64,000 nt of DNA from Clostridia bacterium (GCA_017428625.1 JAFRQM010000021.1:49950-113949), one strand, 5' to 3'. Positions 41,692 through 50,924 are shown, numbered from the stretch's first letter. The notes: generated from the letters alone by a model not told the origin. Program-made: numbers and translations.

Positions 41692-43152
41692 TTGAGCGAT
41701 ATTCCCGAAAGCAGCGGCATTGAAAATGAAACCCCCGAAACCGAAATCAAAGACAATTCCTCAAAAATAAAAAGAAAAAACGCTCCGTCGCCCGTTATTG
41801 AAGCGCCGGAAGACAATATATGTATTGTCTGCGGCAGAAACCGCAAACTCAAAGGCGAGGATTACTGTTCATCCTGCCTTAACACTATGAGGCACAGAAG
41901 ACCTCCTGTTTTTGCGTTTATAGCGGCGTTTCTTGTGCTTGTCATCACCTTTGTTTCAGGCGTTTTGCTCTATCTCAATTATGCCCCGTCAAAAAGAATC
42001 ATTGAAGGCAGAACAGCTGTCAGAGAGAAGCGTATGCAGGACGCTTACGATGCATACGAAGACGCGTTCAATCTTGCCGAAGAACTCAATACGGAACTTA
42101 ATATGGACGCCGTCGCTGTCGGCAAAACAATCCGCGCGGAAGAGGCAGAGCCGATAGCGGCGCTATATGTTCCTTATTACGCATACAACTTTCTGTCCCG
42201 GTATTTTTCTGATGAAGAAATAAAAGCCGATTCGCGAATGCTGCCCTACTATGAGGCTTATACAAATTACAAAACGGCTTATGATGATTTCAGTCAATAC
42301 ACAACAGCGCTTAATCAGGGCGAAATGAAAGCGGACGAAGCGTTGAAAAATATCAGAGAACTCAAGAAAAAATACAAGGATGACAAAGACAAGCTTTTCT
42401 GGGTGCTTTACGCAGAGAGTTATGTTGATGTCACCTTTAATCAGGCAGGTCCCGAAAAACAGCTCGAATACCTCGAAAATATGGAAAAAACCTGTCCCGG
42501 TCAGGACTGGTATTATCTCGGCGTTTATCGCGACCTTTATTTTCAACTCGGAAGATACAAAGAATGCGTTGATGTGTGCAACAAAGAACTTGCGGATAAC
42601 CGCAATGAAATCGAAGCGTATCTTACAAAACTGAAGGTTGCCTTCATCAACGAGAATAAGCAGGCGTCGGAAGATATAGCAAATGAGTATCTGCAATACA
42701 ACGAAAAGGATGACAGATATGTCGTTATGCAAATTATGATGAATCGCCGTTTCGGCAATATAGACACCGCTGAATCGGACTGTGAGCAGGCAATGAAATA
42801 CGGCAGCGGTCTGCCCGAACTCCACCGTCAGAAGGCTCTCAACGCGCTCTACCGCAACGATTATACCACCGCGTATGAAAGCGCATACAACGCCTATTCA
42901 ATGGCTTATAATCTCTACAATAACGGCGATGCGGAGGCGCTTAATTCCGCGCTTCTCGAAACGGTTTATGTCTGCGCGTCAATGTATAAGGAACACGGTG
43001 ACGGAATGTCCGAATTTCACAGCGACCTTGATGACCTTCTGTCTTCATTCAAAGGCTATGACGCCATTGCCACAGAGAATTCAAAGGCGATTATCTCGGG
43101 CGAAAAAACAGCCGAACAGGTATTATCCGAAGGGGCAGGTGATCTTGCATGA
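41692..43152 (+). CDS. membrane protein with N-terminal zinc ribbon and TPR-like repeats
   Basis: 486 residues from a TTG start, chosen because AAGGAGGG lies seven bases upstream and no ATG fits. A zinc ribbon (CIVCGRNRK ... YCSSC, residues ~45-65) is followed by one transmembrane helix (~73-97) and then a long helical region (~105-470) with repeated A/Y-rich helices such as REKRMQDAYDAYEDAFNLAEEL and IDTAESDCEQAMKYGSG (TPR-like). Topology predicts zinc ribbon inside and TPRs outside. The stop overlaps the next start (ATGA). Probably a scaffold; no enzyme motif seen. Confidence 0.72.
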   Translation: MSDIPESSGIENETPETEIKDNSSKIKRKNAPSPVIEAPEDNICIVCGRNRKLKGEDYCSSCLNTMRHRRPPVFAFIAAFLVLVITFVSGVLLYLNYAPSKRIIEGRTAVREKRMQDAYDAYEDAFNLAEELNTELNMDAVAVGKTIRAEEAEPIAALYVPYYAYNFLSRYFSDEEIKADSRMLPYYEAYTNYKTAYDDFSQYTTALNQGEMKADEALKNIRELKKKYKDDKDKLFWVLYAESYVDVTFNQAGPEKQLEYLENMEKTCPGQDWYYLGVYRDLYFQLGRYKECVDVCNKELADNRNEIEAYLTKLKVAFINENKQASEDIANEYLQYNEKDDRYVVMQIMMNRRFGNIDTAESDCEQAMKYGSGLPELHRQKALNALYRNDYTTAYESAYNAYSMAYNLYNNGDAEALNSALLETVYVCASMYKEHGDGMSEFHSDLDDLLSSFKGYDAIATENSKAIISGEKTAEQVLSEGAGDLA

Positions 43153-43685
43153 CGGTAATCTATATAATTTGCAAAATACTTACCTTCCCGGGCGCTTATC
43201 TCAGAGGCTTTCTTGAGCATATTGTCGCCAAACTCAGCGGTTGCTATATTGAATCAGACGGGTATATCCGTATGGATGAAGTTTCAGGGCATACCGACCA
43301 CTCTTTTCCGCTTAAAAAGGCGGGCGCGGTCGCCGTGGCGTTTGTTCCCGGAATATTCCATTTTGCCTTCGGCCTGTTCCTTTCAATCGCGGGGCTTGTG
43401 CCGCTCGCGCACCTCAGGGTTGAACCCTCTCACCACATACTTTTTCCGCTTTATATTGTCATCACTTATATCGGCGTTTCAATGCTCTGTAATTTATGCC
43501 CCCTTGTTGATGACGCGCTTTTTTGTAAAGAACGCCTTTACGGCAAAGAGGGCAGGGCAAACCTGTTTGTGAGAATAATAATGTTTATTCCCACAGTGTT
43601 CTGTGTTGCCGGAGCGTATATTGAAAGATACAGTTTAAACATTCTCATAATCGGCGCTCTTCTTGTGCTGATGTTTATAAACTGA
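43149..43685 (+). CDS. small polytopic membrane protein
   Basis: 178 residues with four or so hydrophobic segments: an N-terminal ICKILTFPGAYLRGFLEHI stretch, AVAVAFVPGIFHFAFGLFL (~57-75), HHILFPLYIVITYIGVSML (~96-114) and two near the end. It resembles inner-membrane proteins with a buried His/Glu site but no HExxH is present. Coupled to the zinc-ribbon/TPR gene by ATGA and followed by a terminator. Function unknown. Confidence 0.6.
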   Translation: MTVIYIICKILTFPGAYLRGFLEHIVAKLSGCYIESDGYIRMDEVSGHTDHSFPLKKAGAVAVAFVPGIFHFAFGLFLSIAGLVPLAHLRVEPSHHILFPLYIVITYIGVSMLCNLCPLVDDALFCKERLYGKEGRANLFVRIIMFIPTVFCVAGAYIERYSLNILIIGALLVLMFIN

Positions 43686-43701
43686 AAATCATAAAATAAT
43701 C

Positions 43702-43728
43702 AACGGGTCTGCAATATGCAGGTCCGTT
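43702..43728 (+). terminator. intrinsic terminator
   Basis: Eleven-base-pair stem (two G-T pairs) AACGGGTCTGC / GCAGGTCCGTT with tail ATTTTTTGCC, 17 bases after the preceding stop. Confidence 0.8.
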
Positions 43729-43773
43729 ATTTTTTGCCTGAAAATGCGTTTCGACAATCTACACAAAAATTTA

Positions 43774-43802
43774 TTGAAAACATCGCAGTTATAGTATATA
43801 AT
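43774..43802 (+). promoter_or_regulatory. promoter for LRR protein/transporter pair
   Basis: TTGAAA, 17-bp spacer, TATAAT, 33 bases before ATG 43835; RBS AAAGGGGGA. Confidence 0.7.
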
Positions 43803-43834
43803 AACAATGTTATTTGATTTAAAGGGGGATTCTT

Positions 43835-45457
43835 ATGGCAAGGCAAACCTCTTTGCCGAAACCGGATGTCGGCGGCACAATGAGCAGAACAGGCCGTGTC
43901 GTATTCATAATTTTTCTGATTATTGTTTTAAGCGCTTCCGTTAGTTTTTCTTTTAACTCACTTTCAAGAAAAACCTATGAATTTGAATACACCGAAGATT
44001 ACAACGGCACAGGCAGAAGCGGCTATGTCTTTGACGGCTTCAACGGCAACGCCTCAATTACCGAAATACACATTGCCCACCCGGTTGAAAAGCGGAACGG
44101 CGAATGGGTTGAGACCGAGGGCGATGTTATTGCCGTTTCAAAATTCACGGTAAACAGCGACGAATATCTCAAATACATTTACATCGGGCCTACAGTCGAA
44201 TATATTGAAGACCAGGCGTTTGTCTATTGCCGCGCGCTCAGGGCGTTCTATGTTGATGAAAACAATCCCTCATACTGCTCCATCAACGGAGTTCTTTACA
44301 ACAAGGATATGACCGAAATTATCTCATACCCCATCTGCCACTGCACGCAGGTTGTAATTGATGATGTCAGAGCGGACGGTGAAGTCAAAAACATCGGGCG
44401 TGAAAATGTCGAAAGTTTTTCCGCGCAGGGAGTATATGTGAAAGGCGACGAAGCGAAAAGCACACTTTTCACATCCTTCCGCAATTACATAAAAAGCAAT
44501 TATTCCGGCGATTTTGATTACCTCAACGAGTTTTCCGAGTTCAGCGAACTTATGGATAACAACGTTTATGCGCCCTACATCGGCACTTATTACCTTGTAA
44601 CCGAAAACACGGGTTCCTCAATCACTGTTGAACGTTTCTGGACCTGCGATGAAAAATATGAGGTTCCCGAAGGAGTAACAAAAGTCGCGAACAAAGCGTT
44701 TTACAAATGCGACCGCCTTGTGTCAATAACCCTGCCGTCAACAGTCAAGAGCATCGGCGATATGGCGTTTTTCAAGTGCGGGTCAACATCGCTTGTTAAT
44801 CTGCCCGACGGGCTCGAAACAATCGGCAACGACGCATTCAGCTATTGCGAAAATATGAAATACGCAATGTTTATTCCCGCCTCCGTCACGCATATAGGTC
44901 ACCATTGCTTTTATAAATGCAGTGAGGATATGCTGTTCTATATGGGCTCAAAAGACGCTTCCGCCGTTGATTTGGGCGGCAAATGGCAGCCGAGAAACGA
45001 CAATTCCTTCAAGCCGAAAAACGAACCTGTCTGGGGCAGTCTGAGAGCGGACTGCGACAAATTCAACAGCGAAAAATACGCGCAGGATGAAGCACAGGCG
45101 GCAAAAGACGCGGCTGAAAACCCGCAGTCGCAGGATGAAACTCAGACAGTCGGCGGAATGAACAAAAAAGCGCTCACCGCTCTTATCGCCTGCTTTATTC
45201 CCTGTTTCGGTTTCATAGGTCTGCAAATAATACGCAACGTATTCAAAGACGACTTCCTTATGACCCGCCGCGGCAAAGAAAAACTCGCGAAGCGTAAGGA
45301 AGAAAACGAAAGAATCCATCAGGCGTATATCAACGGCGAGTTTGATGTTCCCGAAACGCCGGCGCAGGATGAAACTCCCGCAGAAGAGCCGGAAAAAGAA
45401 GAAACGGCGCATTCGCGGGAGCAAGACGGTGAAAACGAAGGAGGTGAGAGCGAATGA
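43835..45457 (+). CDS. BspA-type leucine-rich repeat membrane protein
   Basis: 540 residues. N-terminal transmembrane helix (~25-48, RVVFIIFLIIVLSASVSFSF). LRR_5 (BspA-like) repeats follow: VEYIEDQAFVYCRALRAFYV, VTKVANKAFYKCDRLVSITL, VKSIGDMAFFKCGSTSLVNL, LETIGNDAFSYCENMKYAMF, VTHIGHHCFYKCSE. A second helix near 440-462 (LTALIACFIPCFGFIGLQI) leads to a charged, Glu-rich cytosolic tail. LRR_5 proteins bind proteins or glycans at surfaces. Its stop overlaps the start of the transporter gene (ATGA), so the two probably form a complex or pathway. Confidence 0.82.
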   Translation: MARQTSLPKPDVGGTMSRTGRVVFIIFLIIVLSASVSFSFNSLSRKTYEFEYTEDYNGTGRSGYVFDGFNGNASITEIHIAHPVEKRNGEWVETEGDVIAVSKFTVNSDEYLKYIYIGPTVEYIEDQAFVYCRALRAFYVDENNPSYCSINGVLYNKDMTEIISYPICHCTQVVIDDVRADGEVKNIGRENVESFSAQGVYVKGDEAKSTLFTSFRNYIKSNYSGDFDYLNEFSEFSELMDNNVYAPYIGTYYLVTENTGSSITVERFWTCDEKYEVPEGVTKVANKAFYKCDRLVSITLPSTVKSIGDMAFFKCGSTSLVNLPDGLETIGNDAFSYCENMKYAMFIPASVTHIGHHCFYKCSEDMLFYMGSKDASAVDLGGKWQPRNDNSFKPKNEPVWGSLRADCDKFNSEKYAQDEAQAAKDAAENPQSQDETQTVGGMNKKALTALIACFIPCFGFIGLQIIRNVFKDDFLMTRRGKEKLAKRKEENERIHQAYINGEFDVPETPAQDETPAEEPEKEETAHSREQDGENEGGESE

Positions 45458-47244
45458 GCGGTAATGCAGGCGCAAAAATAAAATCGTTCTTCGGTGAGTT
45501 CACATCTCACTGGAACACCCCCGCGCCCGGCAAATATGTGCCTTACAAAGAATATCTCTGGGATTTTCTTGCCGTGGGCGGCGACTATTCGCTCAAAAGA
45601 GTTCTCAACTACATCTCGTTTTCACAGTGGTGTTTCCTTGTAATATTCTATTATGAAGTGCCTGTTCTCACATTCTCGGTTGTTTCCGTTCTTTTCCTGA
45701 TTCAGGGCAAATTCTGGGCGCTTGTCAATATGATAGTGTGCGACAACTTGGGCTTTCTGCCGAAAAAGACGGAGCGGCTCATCTACACGCTTTACCTTAC
45801 ATTCGCGGTGCTGGGCGTTTTGTTTCTTGTGCTCGATTTTTCGGCGATTATCCCTCTGCCCGCGTCGGTCAACAACTACGTTACCTCCCTGCCGGGTATG
45901 ACACTGCGCACTATGTTCAAACTCATAGCGGCGCACTGGATAAATGTCGGCTGGGGCGGAGCGAGAAGCATTTTCATACGCAAAAGATGGCTGCCTAAAC
46001 TCGGCAGATACAAACTTTTCGCCTACTTCAATGTTATTCCCTGCATGGTTTTCGTTATGCTCATCTGCTGGCTGCCGCTCTACAACAACCCACTAACCGA
46101 AAGAATCTGGCAGTTGTTCCTGCTGTTCCAGCTTTACGGAATGTATACCTACACCGACAGCGCGGTAAACATTTCATCCACAATCTCACCAAACCCGCAC
46201 GAAAGAATGCTTGTGCGTGCTTATCCCGAAAAACTCAGCCACCTGCTCAATTCAATTATGGTTGACTCAATGCTGCCCATATTGGCGGCGGCTCTGACGG
46301 GCGACATCACAAACATAAACACATACCGCTACATTATTCCGATTATGATGATGTTCTGCACGGTAGTTATGTTTGCGGGTCTCGGCAACATAAAAGAAAG
46401 AATCCCGCAGCCTCCCGTTGAAAAGAAAAAATATATTCCTTTCTGGGACGGCGTGCACGGAATTTTCAAAAACAAATATATCTGGGTTAACGCCCTGAGC
46501 GCCCTTATTGACGCTTTGGGCAACGGCAGCCTCGGAATAAAAGACATAATTCTTATTTACACATGGCGTGAAAGAGGTCTGATAATGGTTATTGTAAAAA
46601 ACCTTGTCGCCATGATGGGCAACCCCGGTGCCTTCCTTTCACCGTGGATAAGAAAAAGATTCCAATACAGAACGCTTATTATTTTCAAACGCCTTGTTCT
46701 CGCGGGGCAGTCGCTCGGCTACATTATTGCCTGTTCGCTCTTCGCCGATAACTACTTTATGTCGGGCCTTGTAATGTTGATTTCGCTGTGTGTCGGCGAT
46801 ATGCTCAACTCCGCCATTTCGCTTGCGGAGGGCGATATGGGCGTGCGTCTGAAGGACTATCAGATGTATCTCAGCGGCGAGCGCCTTGAAAACTATCAGG
46901 GCACAATAACAGACTGGTTCATAAGTCCGTTTACCTCAATAATCTCGCTTATCATACCCATTCTTTTCTACCGTATCGGCTTCACATCGGATTACGACAT
47001 TCTTTTTGCCGATGACATCAGAAGCAAATGTATGGTGGTGAGCATTGCCTTTGACCTTCTCGGTCACCTGCTTTGCTGTATTCCATACATTTTGTTCTGG
47101 GATTACACCGACGAAAAGCACAGGCAGGTTATTGCCGTGCTTGAAGAGAGAGAACGCAGGGCAAATGAAGGCGCAACCCAGGAGGAAATCTACGCCGTTA
47201 CCTATGAAGACCTTGAGGGTGCAAAGGCACCCGAAGCCGAATAA
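45454..47244 (+). CDS. divergent GPH/MFS-like transporter
   Basis: 596 residues, about 12 membrane segments. It is longer than ordinary GPH symporters. Weak echoes of family motifs are seen at TISPNPHERMLVRAYP (~243-258) and DYQMYLSGERLENYQGTI (~468-485), the counterparts of PNPTERTN and DYYEYETGKRKEG in the symporter at 8419. The cytosolic tail is acidic. Translationally coupled to the LRR protein, which could recruit a substrate or regulate it. Substrate unknown. Confidence 0.7.
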   Translation: MSGNAGAKIKSFFGEFTSHWNTPAPGKYVPYKEYLWDFLAVGGDYSLKRVLNYISFSQWCFLVIFYYEVPVLTFSVVSVLFLIQGKFWALVNMIVCDNLGFLPKKTERLIYTLYLTFAVLGVLFLVLDFSAIIPLPASVNNYVTSLPGMTLRTMFKLIAAHWINVGWGGARSIFIRKRWLPKLGRYKLFAYFNVIPCMVFVMLICWLPLYNNPLTERIWQLFLLFQLYGMYTYTDSAVNISSTISPNPHERMLVRAYPEKLSHLLNSIMVDSMLPILAAALTGDITNINTYRYIIPIMMMFCTVVMFAGLGNIKERIPQPPVEKKKYIPFWDGVHGIFKNKYIWVNALSALIDALGNGSLGIKDIILIYTWRERGLIMVIVKNLVAMMGNPGAFLSPWIRKRFQYRTLIIFKRLVLAGQSLGYIIACSLFADNYFMSGLVMLISLCVGDMLNSAISLAEGDMGVRLKDYQMYLSGERLENYQGTITDWFISPFTSIISLIIPILFYRIGFTSDYDILFADDIRSKCMVVSIAFDLLGHLLCCIPYILFWDYTDEKHRQVIAVLEERERRANEGATQEEIYAVTYEDLEGAKAPEAE

Positions 47245-47258
47245 AAAACAAAAAACCA

Positions 47259-47283
47259 ACGGAGTCTGCAAAACAGACTCCGT
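47259..47283. terminator. hairpin between convergent genes
   Basis: Ten-base-pair stem ACGGAGTCTG / CAGACTCCGT, A-rich on the left and TTTTGC on the right, so it can act on both strands. Confidence 0.85.
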
Positions 47284-47292
47284 TTTTGCTGT

Positions 47293-49476
47293 TTATCTCT
47301 TAAAAATACTCCCGAAAAAGTCAACGATTTTATACCAGAACATCAGCAGCGCGTGGAATCTCTCCCGTGAGGGTGTATATGGCTGTTTAACCGAATCCGC
47401 GTTGTAAGGTGTTTTTCCGCCCTCAAGCGAAACGCCGATTTTCGTGCCCTCTTTTGTGCCCGCTTTCGTATAATCGATTTTATTGAATCCCTTCTTGAAC
47501 GCGGGGGAGTTTTCACTCAGTTCAAAATCGAAATTCACGGCGTCTTTGAACATCGGGTCCGCAACGGTTGAATCAACAAACCAGCCTTTTCTTTTTGCCG
47601 TTTCATAACTCATGGCGTTGTCATTGTCACCGTTCTGTGTGAAATAAAGGTTATCGCCGTTCGATATGTCCCAGATGATATTTCCCTTTTCGGTGTATGC
47701 CTCTTTGCTGTCAAGGTGCGAGAAAGCCGCCGCTCTGCCGTCGCAGAGAATAATGTTGTTCTCAAACGCGGCGGTGTTTTTTGTGCCTTCCACACGGCTT
47801 AAATTTGAAACAACTCTTACTTGTGATTCACCGTTGAGCGCAAAAATATTGTTGCGCACCGTGTTGTCGCTGCCGTAGTGCAGGTGGTAGCCGTCGCTTG
47901 CGCAGGCGTATGTCAGGTTGTTCTCAACAAGAATAGACGATGAGCCCTCGTCAAGATATATTCCCCATCCGCCGTAACCGCCTTCGCCCGGGTCAGCCGC
48001 AACATTGTGTATCACATTGCCCGACAGCACCGTGCCTTTCTGGTTGCCGAGAGTGTAGATTCCGCCCATGTCCGACAGCCAGCCCTGACCGATATTATAA
48101 ATCAGATTGTCGCAGATTCTGTTGTTGTAAGTTATGCTGTGCGAATATCCCCACATCCAGCCGACCGAAACCGCCGTGTAATAGCCGTCGTGAATTTCGT
48201 TGTTGCAGGCGTTTACGCTGTTTGCGTGAATAATCAGAATACCCACCGCGTTGAAAAACACCCTGCCGAACCCCGAAATAAGGTTGTTCACAACATCTAT
48301 ATTCTTTGTAACAAGGGGGTTGTCTTTTTCAAGGTTTTCGCCCCTTATATAAACCGCCTGCGCTCCGATGTTTTCAAAAATGCAGCTGTCAACACGGGCG
48401 TTTTGCACATTCTCTCCGAGAAAAACAGCGCACGCGGCAATATCCCGGAACTCGCAGTTCTTTATTTCAAAACCCTCCGCGTTTCTGCACGAAACACAAA
48501 CGGGCGCGTCATAAGCCGCCTGCGAAAAATCCCTGCTTTGCGGCACATTGAAGCCGTTGCCTCTGAATATTATGTTTTCAAATTTTATGTTGTCAACGCC
48601 GTCAACGGTGATGAGTGTTTCCGTATCGCTGCCCCGGAGGGTAAGATTATCGGCTGTTTCGCCGTTTTGCGGTATATAATAAAGCACACCGTTGCATTTA
48701 TCCAGATACCACTCGCCCGGCTCGTTAAGCGCTTCAAAAACATTTTCAATAAAATACCGCTCGTTTTTATGAAAGGTCATTGACGACGGTTTGGTGAACT
48801 GTAAAAGACCCGTTGATGAATCGTAGTTCTTTATGCCAAGCATTTCATCTTTCCAGAAGTGCAGCACTCTCACAACGGCGTCGCCCGGGTTTTTCATTTC
48901 GGGAATATCTTTTTTATCCGCCGTAAAGGCGGTGTAGCCCTTGTGAAAATCGGTGTCAACCTCAAGGTCGGGGTTAATGCAGTAACGGTCGTCAACATCT
49001 TTGATATAAAGGTAACCGCTCTCGGGGTATCTCGTGCGTTTCAGCATGGTTTTTTCATTGAAAAGAATATTGAAATCCGCGCCTTTGCCGACATATTTTT
49101 TTACTGCCTTCACGCCGTTTACCGTGCAGTTTTCAAAACCCGAATACGGCGTTCCGGCTGTGAAAACTACCTTCTCATCATTATACGCTTTGTATGTTAC
49201 TCCGCTTTTATCGTCTGAGGTGAAATTTACCGTGTCGAGCAGCGTGTAACTGCCCTGCCTGAAATAAACGGTAACATCGCCGCTTTTCTGCATTGCGAGT
49301 TCTTTCGCGGCGGCTATAGTGGCAAGCGGGCTTTCAAAACTGCCGTCCGCCCCGTCACTGCCCTGAGCCGAAACATAGATTGCGTCTGCATCTGAGCCGA
49401 AAACATCAACAGCCATATATACCTCCCCGCAAATCATAATCAGAGCGATAAAAACGCTTAAAACCTTTTTTGCCAT
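47293..49476 (-). CDS. secreted right-handed beta-helix protein (glycoside hydrolase/lyase-like)
   Basis: 727 residues with signal peptide (~1-28). Residues ~33-60 read IYVSAQGSDGADGSFESPLATIAAAK, a common start of beta-helix carbohydrate enzymes. A mid-segment EPGEWYLDKCNGVLYYIPQNGE and stacked strands with many Asn (KFENIIFRGNGF, FEIKNCEFRDI, RVDSCIFENI, VVNNLISGFG) form the beta-helix from ~290 to ~600. The layout resembles GH141-type proteins, but the exact family is unproven. It ends in a short aromatic tail (ALLMFWYKIVDFFGSIFKR). Likely attacks or binds plant or mucin glycans outside the cell. RBS AGAGGTGTG. Confidence 0.75.
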   Translation of the reverse strand: MAKKVLSVFIALIMICGEVYMAVDVFGSDADAIYVSAQGSDGADGSFESPLATIAAAKELAMQKSGDVTVYFRQGSYTLLDTVNFTSDDKSGVTYKAYNDEKVVFTAGTPYSGFENCTVNGVKAVKKYVGKGADFNILFNEKTMLKRTRYPESGYLYIKDVDDRYCINPDLEVDTDFHKGYTAFTADKKDIPEMKNPGDAVVRVLHFWKDEMLGIKNYDSSTGLLQFTKPSSMTFHKNERYFIENVFEALNEPGEWYLDKCNGVLYYIPQNGETADNLTLRGSDTETLITVDGVDNIKFENIIFRGNGFNVPQSRDFSQAAYDAPVCVSCRNAEGFEIKNCEFRDIAACAVFLGENVQNARVDSCIFENIGAQAVYIRGENLEKDNPLVTKNIDVVNNLISGFGRVFFNAVGILIIHANSVNACNNEIHDGYYTAVSVGWMWGYSHSITYNNRICDNLIYNIGQGWLSDMGGIYTLGNQKGTVLSGNVIHNVAADPGEGGYGGWGIYLDEGSSSILVENNLTYACASDGYHLHYGSDNTVRNNIFALNGESQVRVVSNLSRVEGTKNTAAFENNIILCDGRAAAFSHLDSKEAYTEKGNIIWDISNGDNLYFTQNGDNDNAMSYETAKRKGWFVDSTVADPMFKDAVNFDFELSENSPAFKKGFNKIDYTKAGTKEGTKIGVSLEGGKTPYNADSVKQPYTPSRERFHALLMFWYKIVDFFGSIFKR

Positions 49477-49670
49477 ATTTCACACCTCTGTTTTATTATG
49501 TCATAACAGGTTTATTATTGCAAGGAGATATTCTCCTCCTGCGAAAAATAAACGCGGTTATTTCGCACCGGTGGCGGAAATAAAATACCTCTTTTCACCC
49601 TTTTAATCATTTATAGCAGCGCAGCGCAATGCTATTATATAGGTGCAGTAAAACGAAAGGAGGAATATCA

Positions 49671-49790
49671 ATGAGACATGACGGATGCGGCTGCGGCGGC
49701 TGCGGATGCGGTTGCCTGCCCTTCATTATTCTGGCTGTTCTTATGATGCTGGGCGTGATATTCCTGCCCGCATACGCGTTTTTTTATTAA
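49671..49790 (+). CDS. 39-residue Cys/Gly-rich single-pass microprotein
   Basis: A very small gene with a strong RBS (AAAGGAGGAA, seven bases before ATG). The product has a CGCGGCGCGC head (residues 6-15, five Cys) and then one hydrophobic helix (LPFIILAVLMMLGVIFL) to the end. Membrane-anchored Cys clusters of this kind may bind metal or cofactor, but no family is known to me. The preceding 190 bases hold no other gene and a possible -10 (TATTATAT). The next small gene follows after 61 bases. Confidence 0.65.
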   Translation: MRHDGCGCGGCGCGCLPFIILAVLMMLGVIFLPAYAFFY

Positions 49791-49851
49791 AACCGCAGAA
49801 CTGCACGGAATAACGGACACATAATGCATTATAAAGAAAGAGGTGTGAAAA

Positions 49852-50088
49852 ATGACTTATAAAGCAATTTATGATTCGATTTACGGCAGCGGCGAGAGCG
49901 GTTACGGCTTCGGCGCGGAAACCGACCGCAGCCTCTTTGACGCAGGGTTCGGCGATAATGACTCAATTTACGGCGGCGCCTGCCTGAGCGACAACGACAG
50001 GTTCGAACTTGAGGAACTGCGTCTCTCGGGAATTCTTGACGGTTTTGAAGAGCCCGAATTTGATGACTGCGAACGCTTCGCGGTTTAA
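49852..50088 (+). CDS. small acidic protein
   Basis: 78 residues rich in Gly, Asp, Glu and Tyr (SIYGSGESGYGFGAE ... GFEEPEFDDCERFAV), no membrane segment. RBS AAAGAGGTG nine bases before ATG. Lies in a row of small genes at 49671, 49852 and 50101, with the last only 12 bases away. Not recognised. Confidence 0.6.
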   Translation: MTYKAIYDSIYGSGESGYGFGAETDRSLFDAGFGDNDSIYGGACLSDNDRFELEELRLSGILDGFEEPEFDDCERFAV

Positions 50089-50100
50089 AGGATGGTTTGA

Positions 50101-50274
50101 TTGTTTAATAAAAAAGAAAAAGCGAAAAAAAGCGCCATTACCCCGAAAAGCAAAAACGGAAAAAGCGCGCAGAGCGTAAAAAAGCCTGCGGCGAAAAAGC
50201 AGAAAAACTCCGCTTTTCCGTCAGACCGGCTTGAAGAAATGATGATGTTTGAAATGTTTTTCGACGATGACTGA
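50101..50274 (+). CDS. 57-residue Lys-rich small protein with acidic tail
   Basis: TTG start with AAAGGATGG upstream; 12 bases after the previous stop. The N-terminal two thirds are strongly basic (FNKKEKAKKSAITPKSK, KKPAAKKQKN), then DRLEEMMMFEMFFDDD. The basic part could bind nucleic acid; the acidic end may bind the partner of the preceding acidic protein. No family recognised. Supported by RBS, position and biased composition. Confidence 0.55.
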   Translation: MFNKKEKAKKSAITPKSKNGKSAQSVKKPAAKKQKNSAFPSDRLEEMMMFEMFFDDD

Positions 50275-50344
50275 TTTTGCTCTTTAAAACAGAACAACAA
50301 TGTGTTATAATGCCTGTAAAGACTAATCCGAAGGAGTGGTTTTT

Positions 50345-50872
50345 ACGGGCAGACAGTCTTCCAGAGCAAATAAAAATATATATCAGCTCTGCAGGGAGGA
50401 GCGCGGTCTTACACGCGCCGGGGCGAGCGAAAAACTTGAGTGGATTTCCGACAGCAGAATTGAAAAGATTGAAAGCGGCAAGTCATCGGCAACACCCGAA
50501 GAAGTTGTCGCCATGCAGAAAGCTTACAAAAAGCCCAATCTCTGCAGTTACTACTGCGCAAAGGAGTGCGCTATAGGCAAAGAAAGCCGTTTTCGCGAAA
50601 TAGAAGAACGACCCGTTTCCGAAACGGTGCTTGACCTGCTTGCCGCAAACAACAAACTCAACTCACAGAAAGACCGCCTTATTGAAATAACCTGCGACGG
50701 CAAAATTGACGATGACGCCGAACTCAAAGACTTTGTTGCCATTCAGAACGAACTGGAGCGCCTTATTGCCGACGCGGCCTCGCTCAGACTGTGGCTTGAC
50801 AGCAAGATAGCCGACGGCAATGTTGATGAGGCAAAACTCAGACAGCTCCGTGAGCAGAACTGCAAGTTATAA
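50345..50872 (+). CDS. XRE-family helix-turn-helix regulator, probable ACG start
   Basis: About 175 residues. The N-terminus GRQSSRANKNIYQLCREERGLTRAGASEKLEWISDSRI (in pieces) matches a Firmicutes XRE group whose members begin MGRxSxxxNKxxYQ. A Cys cluster CSYYCAKECAIG (~66-77) and a long coiled region (~100-170) follow, as in that group. The frame is closed upstream by a stop near 50324. GTG at 50336 is open, but AAGGAG (50331-50336) overlaps it. ACG at 50345 has ideal spacing and gives exactly the family N-terminus. A terminator follows the stop. Confidence 0.8.
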   Translation, partial: TGRQSSRANKNIYQLCREERGLTRAGASEKLEWISDSRIEKIESGKSSATPEEVVAMQKAYKKPNLCSYYCAKECAIGKESRFREIEERPVSETVLDLLAANNKLNSQKDRLIEITCDGKIDDDAELKDFVAIQNELERLIADAASLRLWLDSKIADGNVDEAKLRQLREQNCKL

Positions 50873-50884
50873 AAAATATATAAA

Positions 50885-50910
50885 AAATCCCTGCCTGAGG
50901 GCGGGGATTT
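50885..50910 (+). terminator. intrinsic terminator after XRE gene
   Basis: Eleven-base-pair stem AAATCCCTGCC / GGCGGGGATTT (one T-G) with a TGAG loop and CTTGTTTT tail. Confidence 0.85.
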
Positions 50911-50924
50911 CTTGTTTTACACCA

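Noticed and set aside
49553..49590. Inverted repeat TTATTTCGC / GCGGAAATAA upstream of the microprotein gene
   Set aside because: The stem has a bulge, no T run follows and no regulator site is recognised, so it may be chance.
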